Shown piece after piece: positions 63,452-64,000 of a DNA stretch of 64,000 bases; positions within the stretch are counted from its first letter, which is position 1; every line of letters starts with the position of its first letter. The notes below the pieces were generated by a model. It saw only the letters and a program-made list of their open reading frames with translations. It was not told the DNA's origin and did no database searches. Source of the DNA: Haliotis asinina (Eukaryota; Mollusca; Gastropoda; Lepetellida; Haliotidae); NCBI RefSeq assembly GCF_037392515.1, contig NC_090291.1:19880001-19944000 (forward strand), in the 5' to 3' direction. A program made the position numbers and the translations under genes.

Positions 63452-64000
63452 CCTACACAGCATTATGAATGAGTGACGTCACTCATCCCCATGGTGACCC
63501 TCCAGTAGTTTCTGCCACATCTTACGTCAGTCATCAAGGCAGTAGTGATAATGCAGTTATCATGATCACAGAAATTAATTACACACTCTAAAATGACGAC
63601 ATTTTATTTCTTGAAAGGATTAAATGTTTGATCATGAGACATCTTCATTATCGTTTGGTGGTTGTCATCATCAGAAGATTGTTTTGGTTATCTCTACACA
63701 TTGGGGATTCGTTCTCGATACCAGTTTACATTCAATGTTATCCCATCTACCGAAGCCAACATTATTTGTGTGTGTAATTAGGTGTAACTAATGTGCTTGA
63801 ATGTGACATTACTGATGTTACGTTCACTATCGAAGGGGGACTACTCTTCTTTACCAGGGTGCAGCCTACTCATTTTCCCAAGCCAGAAACTGCCACTTGG
63901 AATGTTAATGAATTTACGGAGTTGTCAGTATGAAATATGAAATGTGAGTTGATTATATCCTGTATGTTATGAAGACACAAACTTCACATTATCATGCGTC

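Larger units (their letters stand above)
61765..64000 (-). other. RMDN1 upstream intron / 5' region
   Basis: I could not identify the preceding RMDN1 exon. Contains SINE fragments (62088-62149 and 62309-62460), a palindromic element at 63074-63185 and a SINE-A at 63288-63451. Confidence 0.55.

Noticed and set aside
63830..63960. Possible first exon of RMDN1 on the minus strand
   Set aside because: A short ATG-led frame ends within about ten codons and lacks a donor in the required phase.

Overview
The window is eukaryotic. Genes are split into short exons with GT-AG introns, coding density is low, and tRNA-derived SINEs, fold-back elements and micro- and minisatellites are abundant. The repeated SINE tail built on a GGCGTAAAAC core followed by ACTC repeats is a style I associate with vetigastropod molluscs such as abalone (Haliotis). 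That assignment is inference. The formin subtype found here, a PH-domain formin, is known from invertebrate animals and absent from vertebrates, which fits a mollusc.

Layout: (1) 36-9520, plus strand: the 3' thirteen coding exons of a formin (formin 1), carrying the end of a PH domain, a short proline-rich FH1 region and a complete FH2 domain. The 5' end lies before the window. (2) 9521-15059: intergenic, with SINEs, a transposase remnant and simple repeats. (3) 15060-46895, plus strand: a second, complete formin (formin 2) in 19 coding exons. The exons sum to 2871 nt, exactly 956 codons plus stop. It is a head-to-tail tandem paralogue of formin 1: from the PH domain to the end of FH2 the two genes share intron positions and phases, and five exon pairs (55, 98, 156, 163 and 84 nt) have identical lengths. 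Only the linker/FH1 region is divided differently. (4) 46896-55725: a convergent interval without recognisable coding exons, holding a 31-bp minisatellite and SINEs. Part of it is probably 3' UTR. (5) 55726-61764, minus strand: seven exons giving the C-terminal 243 residues of a regulator-of-microtubule-dynamics (RMDN1-like) protein; its first exon or exons are not identified.

Formins nucleate and processively elongate actin filaments through the FH2 dimer, with FH1 delivering profilin-actin. PH-type modules probably target these two proteins to membrane or a partner. RMDN proteins are TPR-like microtubule- or organelle-associated factors. I see no operon-like or functional coupling between RMDN1 and the formins beyond adjacency.

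Most unusual points: a 78-bp tandem array that copies the FH2-start exon/intron boundary of formin 1 four times in frame, with four intact splice donors; a 48-bp minisatellite in formin 2 that keeps a 458-codon antisense reading frame open across a PH exon; donor-like and acceptor-like tandem repeats beside real splice sites in formin 2 and RMDN1; and a stack of datable insertions, including a SINE inside a dead DDE transposon inside an intron, and a SINE inside a SINE with clear target-site duplications.
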